NCBI GenBank assembly: GCA_032718475.1
Contig: JAUCBJ010008494.1
Location: 32,334 to 96,333 of the forward strand
Origin: Nemertoderma westbladi
Taxonomy: Eukaryota > Xenacoelomorpha > Nemertodermatida > Nemertodermatidae
Length of the DNA: 64,000 bases
Direction of reading: 5' to 3'
Shown piece by piece: positions 52,324 to 63,085 of this stretch (its first letter is position 1; every line of letters begins with the position of its first letter). Below the pieces are notes generated by a model, which was not told where the DNA came from, ran no database searches, and was given only the letters and a program-made list of their open reading frames with translations. The position numbers and the translations under genes are program-made.

Positions 52324-52400
52324 TTGTGGTCAAACAGTTCCTGTATTTTAATGTGTATTTTTCAATATGTCAATTTTATTTGATTAAATAATAATGAATA

Positions 52401-53575
52401 TACCCTCGAAACAGGAAAAAGGCCCCCTGGACTGACCACAAAGTATGGAAGTGCCGAGACATTTTGTGTCTGCTGTTGACTGTGACACAGAACCATTCTA
52501 AGTGTTATGGGGATTCCTCCAGGGAGACACACTTGCGCCATTCTTGTTCATTATTGTGGTTGACTATGTTCTACGCATCTCCTTAGATAAATCATAATGA
52601 TGATGGGGTGATGATAACTCCACCTACTGGCTCCAGAAGTCGAGGAAATTCTGCCAAGTACCTAACTGATCTAGACTTTGCTGATGACTTAGGAGTACTC
52701 TCAGAATCACTAGTGGGAGCCCAACGGCTCCTCAGCTCATTAGAACATGCTGCTTCTAGTGTTGGTCTTTTTATTAACTCCAGAAAGAACAATATTTTGA
52801 CAGTTAACATTGAAAGTCCTCAGCAAATTTCTGACCGGATGAGCATAAGCTCAAAGGATGGTATGCTTGAGCATGTGGACGACTTCTGTTACCTAGGATC
52901 ATGGATCCGGAAGTCAGGTGAGGACCTTCGAATACGTAAGAGAAAGGCATGGGCAGCTTTGAATAGGCTTTCTAGGATTTGGAAGTCACCGAGAATTAAT
53001 CGGAAACTTAACGTCCGATTATTTAGAGTAGCAGTAGTTCCAGTACTCCTCTATGGGAGTCCATGCTGGGCTCTAACTGCTGAGGACACCAAATATCTGG
53101 ATGGCACATTTACAAAACTGCTACGCCGGGTTCATTGTGTCAAGTACAATGCACACATCTCCAACCAGACACTAGATAACATTGGAGGTGTATCATTGGT
53201 TCCTCCAAGCTTGACACTTGAAAAAAGCCGCCTCCTCTTTGCAGGAGATTGTTTTTTCCGTGAGGACCAGCCAGTGCATAATCTTGTACTTTGGCAGCCC
53301 AATAGAGAAAATAAGCATGGTGGACAGACCATGACTTTCGTGAGATGCATCCTAAAGGACACAAGATACGGATAACCTCGCGAAATTCATGGGGATAGGG
53401 AGTTGTGGCGGTGCAACTTTGTTGTTAAGCCGGCATAGCATTCTTAATGCAAGCTACATTGGGTGTGCCAATTGTGGATCACATGGCGGTGGTAATAATG
53501 TTTTTGTTAAGCCAGCAGCATCTCAATGTGCAGCTTCAATGATGCAGGTCGATTATAAATAGTAGTAGTAGCCCA
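52401..53575 (+). pseudogene. RTE-like LINE copy with internal deletion
   Basis: It has about 60 bp of the endonuclease-reverse transcriptase linker (CCTCGAAACAGG to GAGACATT), then jumps to the reverse transcriptase at GTGTCTGCTGTTGACTGTG, losing roughly 1 kb. The frame 52608-53375 has LDFADDLGVLSESL and CYLGSWIRKSGEDLRI and ends early by a shift (DTRYG). The 3' end has a TAG-repeat tail (53564-53574), as in other RTE copies here. Confidence 0.8.
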
Positions 53576-53644
53576 GTACTAATAGGGTTAAATACTTTCA
53601 AATCTAAATCGCTCTCTCTCCCCTGTATTGTTCTATTATTCCAG

Positions 53645-53809
53645 GTTGATTTACTAAGGAACGAGTTGTCTATTTGTACCGATAAATACGAACAGATGTT
53701 GGTTATGTACGGAGAGAAAGAAGAAGAATGTCTGGAGTTAGTTGACGAGCTCAATGACGTAAAGACTTTATTCCGGAAACAGATAGACCAGTTGCTGCAG
53801 CGTAGGTGA
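53645..53809 (+). CDS. TMF1: Last exon resembling the TMF1 C-terminus
   Basis: A pyrimidine-rich tract and TTATTCCAG (53618-53644) form a good 3' splice site. The exon begins in phase 0 and gives 54 codons to a TGA at 53807. The peptide is a coiled coil with LLRNELSICTDKYEQMLVMY, GEKEEECLELVDELNDVK and FRKQIDQLL; its spacing of MYGEK, EEL-like, DVK and QI-LL matches the C-terminal TATA-binding-type coiled coil of TMF1 (TATA element modulatory factor, a Golgi Rab6-binding protein). I recognise this by pattern, not by search. No other TMF1 exon is visible on this strand, and the segment sits inside a split LINE, so it may be a relocated exon rather than the live gene. There is no clear AATAAA nearby. 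Confidence 0.55.
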   Translation, partial: VDLLRNELSICTDKYEQMLVMYGEKEEECLELVDELNDVKTLFRKQIDQLLQRR

Positions 53810-54113
53810 TTACAACGTTGCTAAGCAACCGCTTATGGGGTGCAGTGGCCGCGTTCATTATTTATTATTGTTACTATTAATTATTATTTGTATACGTAGG
53901 TTTTGGTGTGTTTCTAAAACCTTGGTGCTTTGAATTACAGTAGATTTATTTAAAATAATATCAAATTGATTAATTAAGTTCTATATAATTTTTTTTACAA
54001 TGTTTGCCAATACCCTAACCCCCAACGCTCTCTATCTGTTAAGTTTTGTTTCAACTTAATGAAACCTAAATGACTATGACTTCAGGACCACTCCTACTGT
54101 TGCTCCTACTGAC

Positions 54114-54358
54114 TACTCCTGACCAGCCATTGGTAGATCACCATCTGCCTGGCCAGGCCATATACCCCTGCAGCCAAGTATATGGGTCCTTAATCCAGGA
54201 CCAAGGGCGTCCTTATCCCAGAACGAAGGGGGTCCTAGTTACAGGACCAGATTTGCCCTAGTAAGAGGGTCTATGCAGCTACAGGTGGCACCTCCTTTAT
54301 GCTGCATGGAGGTGGCAAGTTTTCTTGATCAATGACCTAGAATACCTGACCTGACCCA
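54114..54358 (-). mobile_element. RTE-like LINE 5' UTR, outer part
   Basis: This matches 38531-38775 and the inverse of 57077-57320, ending at CTGACCTGACCCA, the LINE 5' boundary. It is the displaced end of the copy at 50923-52323. Confidence 0.85.
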
Positions 54359-54638
54359 GAAGGGTCGCGAGCCTACCAAATTCCACCACTGGATAGATCG
54401 TTTGTTAGTGTACGAGTGACGTTGGCAATGTTAGTAGGACGACGTCAGTGATTACTCGACAACAAAAGGAAGTCGCACGCCAACAACAAGTCGCCATGGA
54501 AGAAGCGCAACGACAGATGGTACAAGTTGCTATCGAGGGAGAGAGACAACGCCAGGAGGACGAAGCTCAACTCCAGGCCCAAGCTGTATTTGAAGCATCA
54601 GAAATGCGGAGACTGGAAGAGGGTTTAGAAGCAAGAAG
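54359..54638 (+). pseudogene. Coiled-coil ORF, left part before solo LTR
   Basis: The frame from about 54448 encodes a Gln/Arg/Glu-rich coiled coil (RQQQVAMEEAQRQMVQVAIE, EASEMRRLEEGLEARS). It is cut at 54638 by the LTR. The ORF continues through the LTR only by chance. Its other half is at 55202. Confidence 0.6.
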
Positions 54639-55196
54639 TGTGACGGCGGCGACAGAGGATCCTGACCAGTTTGGTTTATGTACGCGTCAGCCGCACCGTG
54701 TGATGGAAAAAGAGAGTCTGTTGTTCCAACTTTGTTAATAAACTTGAACAGTAATATATATATAATATAGGTGATAGCAGATACTGAGATAGAACAGTTG
54801 ACCGGTAATGATAATGTGTATTGATTGGTGACGGTGGTGACGGTCTTAAAGTGTCACCGTTCTGTCCTAAGTGACTGAGCAAACTACTGAGTAAACTAAA
54901 CTATAATATGAAACACCAACCGGTAATATTACACTGTGTTGGCCTTACTACTCAGCTGATGCCTCTCCTGTCCCCCCATGGGTTGATAACCTACTTCTCG
55001 CCTTCACCTCTGCGGGAGTGTTCCCCCCCCCCCCCCCCCCCCGCTGCTGTTACTTTCATTTATTTTTTTTGTCATCCCTGTTTATTGGGGGTGATACGAG
55101 GTTGATTGGTACTCAACCTCATACTTCCCAATATTGCTTGAAGGCGCCCTTTCCCACTTTATGGGGGTTGGTGAGGCGGAATTGAATCCGCTCACA
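54639..55196 (-). mobile_element. BEL/Pao solo LTR with 5-bp target duplication
   Basis: 558 bp beginning TGTGACGG and ending CCGCTCACA, flanked by AGAAG at 54634-54638 and 55197-55201. The first 185 bp match the LTR at 39036. A solo LTR arises when the two LTRs of an element recombine. The same insertion point is occupied at 39036 by BEL copy 2, so the host segment was duplicated after the element inserted. A C run of about 20 bases lies at 55023-55042. Confidence 0.9.
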
Positions 55197-55201
55197 AGAA
55201 G

Positions 55202-55864
55202 CACCAGCGGCGGCGAATGCAGCTGAGTCTGCATAGAAGAAAGCAGCATCCGACGCTCATGCCAAGTTGGAGGAATGGCAAATAAAATCTCGTTTAGCTA
55301 TTCAGGAAGCGGAATTAGCGGCACAACAACAGGAGGCAGACCGACGCGAGAGAGAGATGCAACTCCAGTTTGAACTAAATCGTAGATCACGTCTGCATTG
55401 TCTGCATTTTGTCTGCATTGGATCGTATGGAGACTCGATATTGTGGAATCCAGAAGCGAATCAAGGCAGGAAGTGTGGGAGCGATAGATCGAGGAGAGGA
55501 GTTCGTCGAGGATTACTGTAAACGTTTTCCCCAAGTTATTCCTATGCTCAAACCCATGACTCCAGTGAAACAGATCATAGTTGTAAAACCGAAGGAGATA
55601 TCACCTGTGCGCTCAACGTAAGGTAACAAGTTTGTTATATCGGAATCAATTCCGCAGCCACAAGTGACTTCATCGCCGATTCTAGCAGGTAAGGTAAGTA
55701 GTCCACCTACAGTAAGCTGTAGTTTACTCGTAGGAAGGGACGAACCCGTATTTATGACAGTCAAACAGGTGAGTAAACCATTACCAGTTAAACCTGTGAG
55801 TTGCTGCGCGAACCCAGTCACCTATAGACCAACTACCGATACAAATACCGAAACTCTCCAATAA
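55202..55864 (+). pseudogene. Coiled-coil ORF, right part
   Basis: After the LTR the helix continues with A-P-A-A-A-N-A-A-E-S-A, a TAG, then KLEEWQIKSRLAIQEAELAA and EADRREREMQLQFELNRRS. A duplicated GTCTGCATT element near 55390-55420 shifts the frame; then come LDRMETRYCGIQKRIKAG and a segment with LVGRDEPVFMTVKQVSKP to 55864. It looks like a decayed retroelement Gag with a long coiled coil, but there is no clear capsid or zinc knuckle, so the family is open. Confidence 0.5.
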
Positions 55865-55879
55865 TCCGGAGGGTTTGGG

Positions 55880-56115
55880 CACCTGTTCGATTGTGAAGTT
55901 CATCCTTAGACTTCAGGACCATGTTCTTGGCCTCTATTGTCTGCTCTCGGGCATCGCTTAGATTACCAAGGGTTAGCGTAAACAGGGATGTCAACGTCAT
56001 GTAGTACGGTATCTACAAAAGATCTCTCCTCATCGTTGGTGATTTTCTTCCTTTCCTTTATAATTCGCAGCTGTGCTATCGCATCGTTCTGTAGTTTGAT
56101 GAATTCTTCGGCCAT
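55880..56115 (-). pseudogene. Short helical ORF, frameshifted, unknown
   Basis: An ATG at 56115 opens MAEEFIKLQNDAIAQLRIIK, then ERKKITNDEERSFVDTVLHD, with a stop at 55971 after NPW. A 1-base shift restores an open helical segment LGNLSDAREQTIEAKNMVLK to about 55890. The composition is that of a real helical protein. It may be the N-terminus of a small DNA-transposon or virus-like protein. I cannot name it. Confidence 0.4.
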
Positions 56116-56268
56116 CGTAGGAATAATGTTAAGGTTAAAAACGTAATTAATATAAAATAAAATGTTTTACGTTATTAAATTATTTAGTCAGACAGTCAGA
56201 CACTGCCTGGTAACCGTATACACAGTTGTTACAGTATAATTATAAACAGTTACAGTAATAGAAGTGAT

Positions 56269-56778
56269 TTGGTTGGTGCTACGAAGTGTAAACGAAGAAG
56301 ATTTAATCCTTGTGAATCTATTCAACCTTTAAATAATTTTACAACAACGACCCCACTGAACAAAAAGAGATATCTAATTAAAGGAAATTTTACTTTTCAC
56401 ATTAAGAATGTTATTTATCTGTTAATGTGTGAAATATGCAACTTACAAGGGGTAGGATCGACAACCGACCTAAAAGCAAGAATTATAAATTATAAAAGCA
56501 AGATAGTAAACATTAAACCCATGACTTCAATCAAACGTCATTTCTGTAAACAGGTTGGACACAACTTTGCGGACTTCAAAATGACACCCATTGACAACGC
56601 CAAATTTAAACAAAAAAGAAACGAAAAAGAAAAAAGAAACAAAAAAGATCAAACGAGCGAACTAAGGGACAGGGAGGGCTTTTGTCAATGTACTCTGCTA
56701 ACAGTGAAACCATTCGGGTTGAACACCATCAACAAGGCAGTAGTGAATGATTTGCGTGTAGATGTAGTCAACCCATAG
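56269..56778 (+). CDS. GIY-YIG endonuclease, C-terminal fragment of a Penelope-like element
   Basis: 169 codons. FHIKNVIYLLMCEICNLQGV followed by GSTTDLKARIINYKSK is the GIY-YIG core in its Penelope form (VIYLL, two Cys, then G-x-T and the catalytic Arg). IKRHFCKQVGHNFADFKM and the final FGLNTINKAV correspond to the conserved end of that domain (P-x-GLN). The initial CKRRRFNPCESIQPL may be part of a zinc-binding linker. The expected YIG is replaced by GVG. No reverse transcriptase is upstream, so this is a 5'-truncated copy. A Lys/Arg/Asn-rich insert lies at about residues 115-130. Confidence 0.7.
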   Translation: MVGATKCKRRRFNPCESIQPLNNFTTTTPLNKKRYLIKGNFTFHIKNVIYLLMCEICNLQGVGSTTDLKARIINYKSKIVNIKPMTSIKRHFCKQVGHNFADFKMTPIDNAKFKQKRNEKEKRNKKDQTSELRDREGFCQCTLLTVKPFGLNTINKAVVNDLRVDVVNP

Positions 56779-57062
56779 TTAAATAGGTTCGCCTGAGAAA
56801 CACGAAATAAGAATGACGTATACAAAATTCCAGAATTTTAAATTGTGCTTATATTGTTATTAATTTATTTAATTTATAAATAGTTGGTTTTCAACACTTG
56901 AAATAGATATACATATTATATCGAAAGCTAGTGATAAAGTAATATATGAATTTTATCTGAGGTCGATCTAGGTTTATTTAAAATAATATTTTATTTATTT
57001 ATTATTTTATGCTTACAAAACGAAATACAAAATATACATATACATATATATAATATATATAT
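56779..57062. other. Non-coding A+T-rich flank
   Basis: Contains TATATATA runs up to the LINE target duplication at 57063. No gene seen. Confidence 0.5.
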
Positions 57063-57494
57063 GTCTATTCCTCGCATGGTCAGGTCAGGTATTCTAGGTC
57101 ATTGATCAAGAATACTTGCCACCTCCATGCAGCATAAAGGAGGTACCACCTGTAGCTGCATAGACCCTCTTACTAGGGCAAATCTGTTCCTGTAAATAGG
57201 ACCCCCTTCGTTATGGGATAAGGACGCCCTTGGTCCTGGATTAAGGACCCATATACTTGGCTGCAGGGGTATATGGCCTGACCAGGCAGATGGTGATCTA
57301 CCAATGGCTGGTCAGGAGTAGAGTGTTCTCATGCCCACTCTGAGAGCACTTCACTGCGACCTGCACCGGGCAGCAAGGGTACAGGGCATGACCCAGCAGA
57401 TGAGCTGCAACAGCCAAAGGTGGGTCATGTGCGCCAGAGTAGATATGGGTGATGGGCCTCATATCTGACTCCATTGCGACACCCACCCTGTGGA

Positions 57495-58118
57495 ATGGCA
57501 AACAAGGGTGTGGTATTTGCCCCGAGAGCTGACTCGGCAAAAAAGCACCCCCCAACCCCCACTATGGATTACATTAGCAATGCGGAGGTCCGGCCACTAG
57601 AGGCCAGTGGAATTACCGGACACAATCGGCCTCACAGGCGTCAGTTAACTCCTGACCGGCTGCCTGTCTCACCCCCTACTGGAGAGAGAGCAGCCAACAA
57701 TTCTTTGAGTCCCTTTCCTGATGACCTTTCTGGCCCAAACCCTGGGTCACCAGGGAGGCCAGATTGTGATGGGGAGAGGGATTCTGGAGTTGGAGGCTAC
57801 TCTCATGTTCCACCCCGACCAACAAAGCCATTGGTGAACCTGAGGCAAGTCACTAGACTAGCCTCAGTAAACACCCTAACACTCGGGTCTCCAATGCGAC
57901 AAGGTGAGCTGACTGCCTTGGCAGATAAGCTTTCTCTTAGCGCAGTGGGTGTTCAAGAGCACCGAATGCAGACTGGTCAGACTGATGAGGTTCTGATTAA
58001 GGACATGGGGGGCGGTTGGCGACTCGCCCTCGCGTCAGCAGATGATAGTGGCAATGGTGGAATTGGTCTATTGATGAATCCAACTTGCAGCATTGGACAA
58101 AATAGACCAAATCTCTAA
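57495..58118 (+). pseudogene. RTE-like LINE protein, N-terminal part
   Basis: The start is taken at ATGGCAAACAAGG (57495), the same Met as in the minus-strand copies; an upstream ATG at 57474 is absent from them. It includes a Pro/Ser/Gly-rich N-terminus and the first part of the endonuclease (LSLSAVGVQEHRMQTGQTDE). A 5-bp loss near 58086 relative to other copies shifts the frame, and it ends at 58118. Confidence 0.82.
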
Positions 58119-59139
58119 CCGCATCATCCGTTGCCACTTCTCATGTTCTGGAAGACTGGCTAAGAAGTTTACTAAGGTGGTTCTGATTGTGTGCTACTCT
58201 CCAACTAGAGTTGCCCCTGTAGAGGAGGTGGAAAATTTCTACCACAATCTACAAGCAGCTACTGATGGAGTGGATCAGCATGCATTCTTAACATTCCTGG
58301 GAGACTTTAATGCAAGTCTGCATCAATCACCTACATCACCCTGGGTCTATAGCAATAGTGTTAACCGAAATTCTGTCCATCTTCAGGATTTTATCTCTGG
58401 AAATGGATTGTTTTCGGCTGGAACCCAGTTCAAGAAGCGAACTGGAAAGCTATGGACTCATAGTGGACCCAGTGGTCACAAGTCCCAGATAGACCATATC
58501 CTGTTTTGTAGGAAATACAGGAGCTCTATACAAGACTGTAATGCATTTACACTTCAACCCTTCTCCAGTGATCACCGCCTTATTGTGGCCAAGGTAAGAC
58601 TTAGTCTGCGTGCTAGCAGAACAACGAAATCTGCCTTGCCGCGGCATGACTGGTCCTCTCTGTTGCAACAGCCAAGTGTGAGATCCAGCTTCACACTACA
58701 GCTGAGCAACAGGTATGAGGCTCTTGCCTCTGACGCGGCAGATCACTGTGAGGGCTATACGGCCTTTACAGAAGCAGTTAAGTTAGCAGCTGCAGAAACA
58801 GTTCATGTATACCCTCGAAACAGGAAAAGGGCCCCCTGGACTGACATCAAAATTCAGAAGTGCCGAAATGACCTCTACAAGGCGCAGAAAGAGTCCCGAC
58901 TCAAACAGACTACAGCGGCCAAGAATGCAGTTAAGGCTGCATCTAGGTCCCTGAACAGGCAGTACTCTGTTAATCTACAGGAGCTAATAAACCAACAGGT
59001 TGATGCCATCAATGATGCTGACGACAGCAGGCAATCATCCCAGGCATGGAAATCGATCAATCTGCTTACTGGGCGGAAAATCCAACCAACCACCAAGGTT
59101 AAGGCTGAATCACCAGCCGATCGCCTCAATGGTTGGTAA
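58093..59139 (+). pseudogene. RTE-like LINE protein, endonuclease C-terminal part and linker
   Basis: Contains VLIVCYSPTRV, FLTFLGDFNASLH (catalytic Asp present), KSQIDHILFCRKYRSS and SSDHRLIVAKV (catalytic His present), so unlike the copy at 36970 its active site is complete. The linker has RKRAPWTDIKIQKCRNDLYK. It ends at a TAA at 59137-59139 (NGW-stop), where the other copies have Lys (AAG), so a single base change separates it from the reverse transcriptase. Confidence 0.85.
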
Positions 59140-60099
59140 GCCCACTTTGAAAAGCTCCTCAATAATGACAGGGTATTGCCTGATAACTTTATAGAAGTAA
59201 AAGTGTCTGAGTCTGTACTCCCAGATATTCCCATTGGCGATATCTCCTTTGCAGAAATGAAGGCTGCTGCAAAGAGCATTAAGACCAATCGTGCCAGTGG
59301 AGTAGATGGTGTTCCCCCTGAGGTCTTTAAAATACCTGAGTGTTTAAAGCTCATCTATCCCATCATAGTAGACATGTACCGAACAACAAGAGTCCCACAA
59401 GAAATGAAAACAAATAAGTTGGTGCCAGTTCCCAAGAAGGGCAACCTAACACTCTATGGTTCTTTTCGGGGAATCTCATTGATCTCAATTGCTGCAAAGC
59501 TATACAATAGGATTCTATTAAATCGCATCAGGGATCCCATTGAGAGACTGCTCCGTGGAAATCAGAATGGGTTCCGTAAAGGTCGTGGGACCATGGAGCC
59601 CATTTTGGCACTTAGAAGGATAATTGAAGAATTATCAAAAAAGAAAGACAGGCATCTGGCTGTTATCTTTGTTGACTTCTTCAAGGCCTTTGATTCAGTC
59701 TCTCGCTCACGTATGTTCAGCATACTTTCATTATATGGGATTCCTGTTGAAATTATTGCAGCAATCAGATCAGTATACGATGGTTCGACAACATTTGTGT
59801 CTACTGTTGACGGTGACACAGAACCATTTGAAGTGTTATGGGGCGTCCTCCAAGGAGACACACTTGCACCATTCTTGTTCATTATTGTGGTTGACTATGT
59901 TCTACGCATGTCCTTAGATCATCATAATGATGATGGGGTGATGATAACTCCACCTACTGGCTCCAGAAGTCGAGGAAATCCTGCCAAGTACCTAACTGAT
60001 CTAGACTTTGCTGACGACTTAGGAGTACTCTCAGAATCATTAGAGGGAGCCCAACGGCTCCTCAGCCGTTGGAACATTATTAGAACATGCTGCTTCTAG
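59140..60099 (+). pseudogene. RTE-like LINE reverse transcriptase, N-terminal and palm
   Basis: In frame with the previous part past the stop. Blocks: ASGVDGVPPEVFK, KKGNLTLYGSFRGISLIS, RNQNGFRKGRGT-like region, VIFVDFFKAFDSVSRSR (catalytic Asp), VLQGDTLAPFLFIIVVDYVL and LDFADDLGVLSE (catalytic FADD). An 11-base insertion near 60066 (GTTGGAACATTA) shifts the frame. Confidence 0.87.
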
Positions 60100-60796
60100 T
60101 GTTGGTCTTTTTATTAACTCCAGAAAGACCAACATTCTGACAGTTAACTTTGAAAGTCCTCAGCAAGTCTCTGAACGGATGAGCATAAGCTCAAAGGATG
60201 GTGTGCTTGAGCATGTGGACGACTTCTGTTACCTGGGATCATGGATCCGGAAGTCAGGTGAGGACCTTCGAATACGTAAGGGAAAGGCATGGGCAGCCTT
60301 GAATAGGCTTTCCAGGATTTGGAAGTCACCGAGAATTAATCGGAAACTTAAGGTCCGATTATTTAGAGCAGCAGTAGTTCCAGTACTCATCTATGGGAGT
60401 CCATGCTGGGCTCTAACTGCTGAGGACACCAAATCTCTGGATGGCAAATTCACAAGAATGCTACGCCGGGTTCATTGTGTCAAGTACAATGCACACATCT
60501 CCAACCAGACACTATATAACATTGGAGGTGTCTCATTGGTTCCCCCAAGCTTGACACTAGAACAAAATCGCCTCCGCTTTGCAGGACATTGCTTTCGCCG
60601 TGAGGACCAGCCAGTGCATAATCTTATACTTTGGCAGCCTCATGGAGTGAATAAGCATGGTGGACAGCCCATGACTTTCTTGAGACGCATCTTAAAGGAC
60701 ACTGGCCTTAAAGATGCGGATGATCTAGCAAATATCATGGGTGATAGGGAGTTGTGGCGGTGCAATTTTGTTGACAAGCCGGCACAGCATTCTTAA
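60100..60796 (+). pseudogene. RTE-like LINE reverse transcriptase, thumb and C-terminus
   Basis: HVDDFCYLGSWIRKSGEDLR, FRAAVVPVLIYGSPCWALTA, LRRVHCVKYNAHISNQTLY and RLRFAGHCFRREDQPVHN lead to the natural C-terminus VDKPAQHS. The Met at 60179 is internal. With the preceding parts the LINE encodes one polypeptide of about 1,100 residues with endonuclease followed by polymerase. Confidence 0.87.
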
Positions 60797-60848
60797 AAAT
60801 GCAGCTGCAATGCAGCATGCCGATCCTAGTAGTAGTCTATTCCTCGCA

Positions 60849-62899
60849 GCTTTTAGGCCACTGGTCCCACTGAGAAAGATATGCGGTATGTATAAGAAAT
60901 AGTTATACATGTATATAGTTGACAAAGTTTAGCGTCATCTAGCGGGTAACTATGAAATTTTCTATGTTATATACATATATATATATATTTTGAATGCGCA
61001 ATTAGGCCATTATTAAATAATTGAATAGGGTGCCTATATTACATAGGATGCTTAATAGATTTATTAATGAGGTATTTTGTTTGAATGAAGTTCGTAACCA
61101 TTGTGTGTTGGTCGTGTTTGTTTGTTTGGGTGGGGTTGGGAGGGGGGTGGGGGTGTATACATGTAAAAGAATGAGCCGCCAAGGTGTGCTGAGAGATAAG
61201 ACGAATGGAGGTGTCGACTAGGGCAGGGATGAATTTATATAACCACTGGTGTTAATCTAAAAACATTTCGTTTTGCAATATAGGATATAATTTTTGTAAA
61301 ATTTTGAAATATTACCGCCCCCTTTAATATTTCTAAATGTTCTAAAAATTATAGCACTACAGTAGTGATGCAACGGGAATCTGGCTTCTAATTGGGGGGG
61401 GGGGGGGGGGAAATTTGTTCAGAAATTGAAAAGATAATAAAGTCATAGGGGATTAAACTATACGCACATTGTTGCCTTTTACCCCGAATTCTTATATTAC
61501 TTATTTTGTTATGTTACAACAGTAAATACAACAGTTACAGTAAATTGTTCTTTATGGTTGTCCAACGTTCCGTACTGTGCTATCCTTTATATCTTATAAA
61601 TTGGACAATGTTTACATACAATATTAGTGTTTATAATTTCGATGGTGTTTATTTTTATGCTTGCACCCAATGCCATTCAATATTTTGTTAGTCTGCCTTG
61701 CATCCTTGAATGGTAGCTATATGAGTATTGGAGTTTCCTCTGGGGAGTATAGTTCTGTGGGGACCGCACTGGAAATAAGTCGTCAGACTTTGCGTGTAAT
61801 CCCTGGTCTCACGGCCGACGAAAATTTACTTCAGGCCCTACTTTACTTTTCACAGTAAGGACCGTGTTTTACGAAAAGTATACAAGTAGCACATATTTGG
61901 TAATCGCATAAAGCATTAAGAAATCAACCTGATTTTGATTTTATTGGATAGTTCTTTTTACAGTACACAAGCGAACACACAAGAACACACCCGAACACAC
62001 TCCAAAACTGCCGAACACAATCGAACACAGTCGAAAATAGAAAGAGCACAAAAAAATAACACCGGGTTCCAACCTTTAGATAAAATTAGCCACGCGTTGC
62101 TTTTCTATAAGAAAATTCCCGAAATTATGGAATAAAATTGTCGTGAAATTAAATATTAATCGTTTCTGATTGATTGTGATTGTGGTATTTTTAAATATGT
62201 CCCAATGAGTGACGAAAAATGCAAGTAGCTCAGTAATATAACATTGTCTTCAACTTCTATTTCATTTGCTCATTTCCACGACGCATATAACAACGGATTA
62301 TTCCCCAAAAATAATACTGAAACGTCTTTTCTATTGACTTCAGTTTATTGTTTTGGTTAGAATGACGCGCCAAAGTTAACCTGACCCTTTCACGAAATAG
62401 ATACTTTAACATTTCGGTGAGAATTTAAATTGCCGATAGGGGATGCGTTAAGTTTTCTCCTGTCTCACAAATACAAAAATATATGCGTGTAGCAAATGGG
62501 CCACTACAAAGTTTATTTCTGAACTGAAATAAACCTGCGGAGCCCATACAGGGAAATTAAATAGTCTTTTTTTTGCTAAGTCGTGCGAACGACTTACGAT
62601 CTCTAATGTGATACAGTGTAATACAGGGCCAAATCGGCGCTGCCCATGTCTGTCTGTCACGTGCTTCTGTTTTTCTGTCTGTCTGGCTCACACCAATATC
62701 CCAGCTATGACTCAGTAATTTTTTTTGAAATTTGTTATGTATGTAGTAGAGAAAAGGTTTAGAAAGTTTAGTTGTAGATTTTGGCGCCCTGCAATTTCAT
62801 GGGATGCCGTTAAGTGGCGCTAAATATCTTATTTTCAAGGCTTAATAACTTATGAAGGACCTTTTTATTAAAAGATTTTAACGATAAATTATACATACT
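60849..62899. other. Non-coding stretch
   Basis: No supported gene. A poly-G run of about 17 bases lies near 61396. The plus ORF at 61661-61858 ends TTTTCACA before GTAAGG, which resembles a 5' splice site, but nothing else supports an exon. A short series AACACACACAAGAACACACC lies near 61970-62035. TTTATTGTTTTGGTTAGAA near 62343 is one satellite-type unit like those in the Mutator-like element. Confidence 0.4.
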
Positions 62900-63085
62900 G
62901 TGTATAATTCACGAAGTGGGGACTTCGCGCTAGTGATTCCGACCATACAATGACACAGGGTGTATTCTAGATTGTAATCTGACAATTTTCAGCTTGAACG
63001 GATCATAAATGACTGAATAGGTCAAAAAATTCACTTTCAGACATTTCGTCCTCTAGCGGCAGACTAAAGAACTGCAGATTGTCTT
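62900..63085 (-). repeat. Diverged monomer of the 315-bp repeat family
   Basis: Read on the minus strand, it has CAATCTGCAGTTC, GTCTGCCGCTAGAGGACG, AAATGTCTGAAAGTGAA and CGTTCAAGCTGAAAATTG in the order seen at 5690-6200. The outer edge ATTATACACAGTATGTATAA is palindromic. Confidence 0.65.

Larger units (their letters stand above)
52324..54113 (+). other. 1.8-kb segment inserted in the LINE 5' UTR
   Basis: The intact LINE 5' UTR (38503-38545 on the other copy) reads GGTCATGCGAACACTCTACTCCTGACC. Here GGTCATG ends at 52323 and TACTCCTGACC starts at 54114, so about 10 bp were lost and 1,790 bp gained. The insert contains an internally deleted LINE copy and a host-like exon. I see no clear terminal repeats or target duplication, so repair-linked insertion is as plausible as transposition. 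Confidence 0.65.
57077..60834 (+). mobile_element. Full-length RTE-like LINE with 14-bp target duplication
   Basis: GTCTATTCCTCGCA flanks it at 57063-57076 and 60835-60848. The 5' end starts TGGTCAGGTCAGG and the 3' end carries CCTAGTAGTAG, a short TAG-repeat tail. It is 3,758 bp with a 400-bp 5' UTR, one long coding region for endonuclease and reverse transcriptase, and a very short 3' UTR. This copy lets the other six or so partial copies in the window be aligned and oriented. Confidence 0.92.

Noticed and set aside
61661-61858. Plus ORF ending near a GTAAGG donor-like site as an exon
   Set aside because: There is no matching acceptor or homology, and the ORF start falls in A+T-rich sequence.
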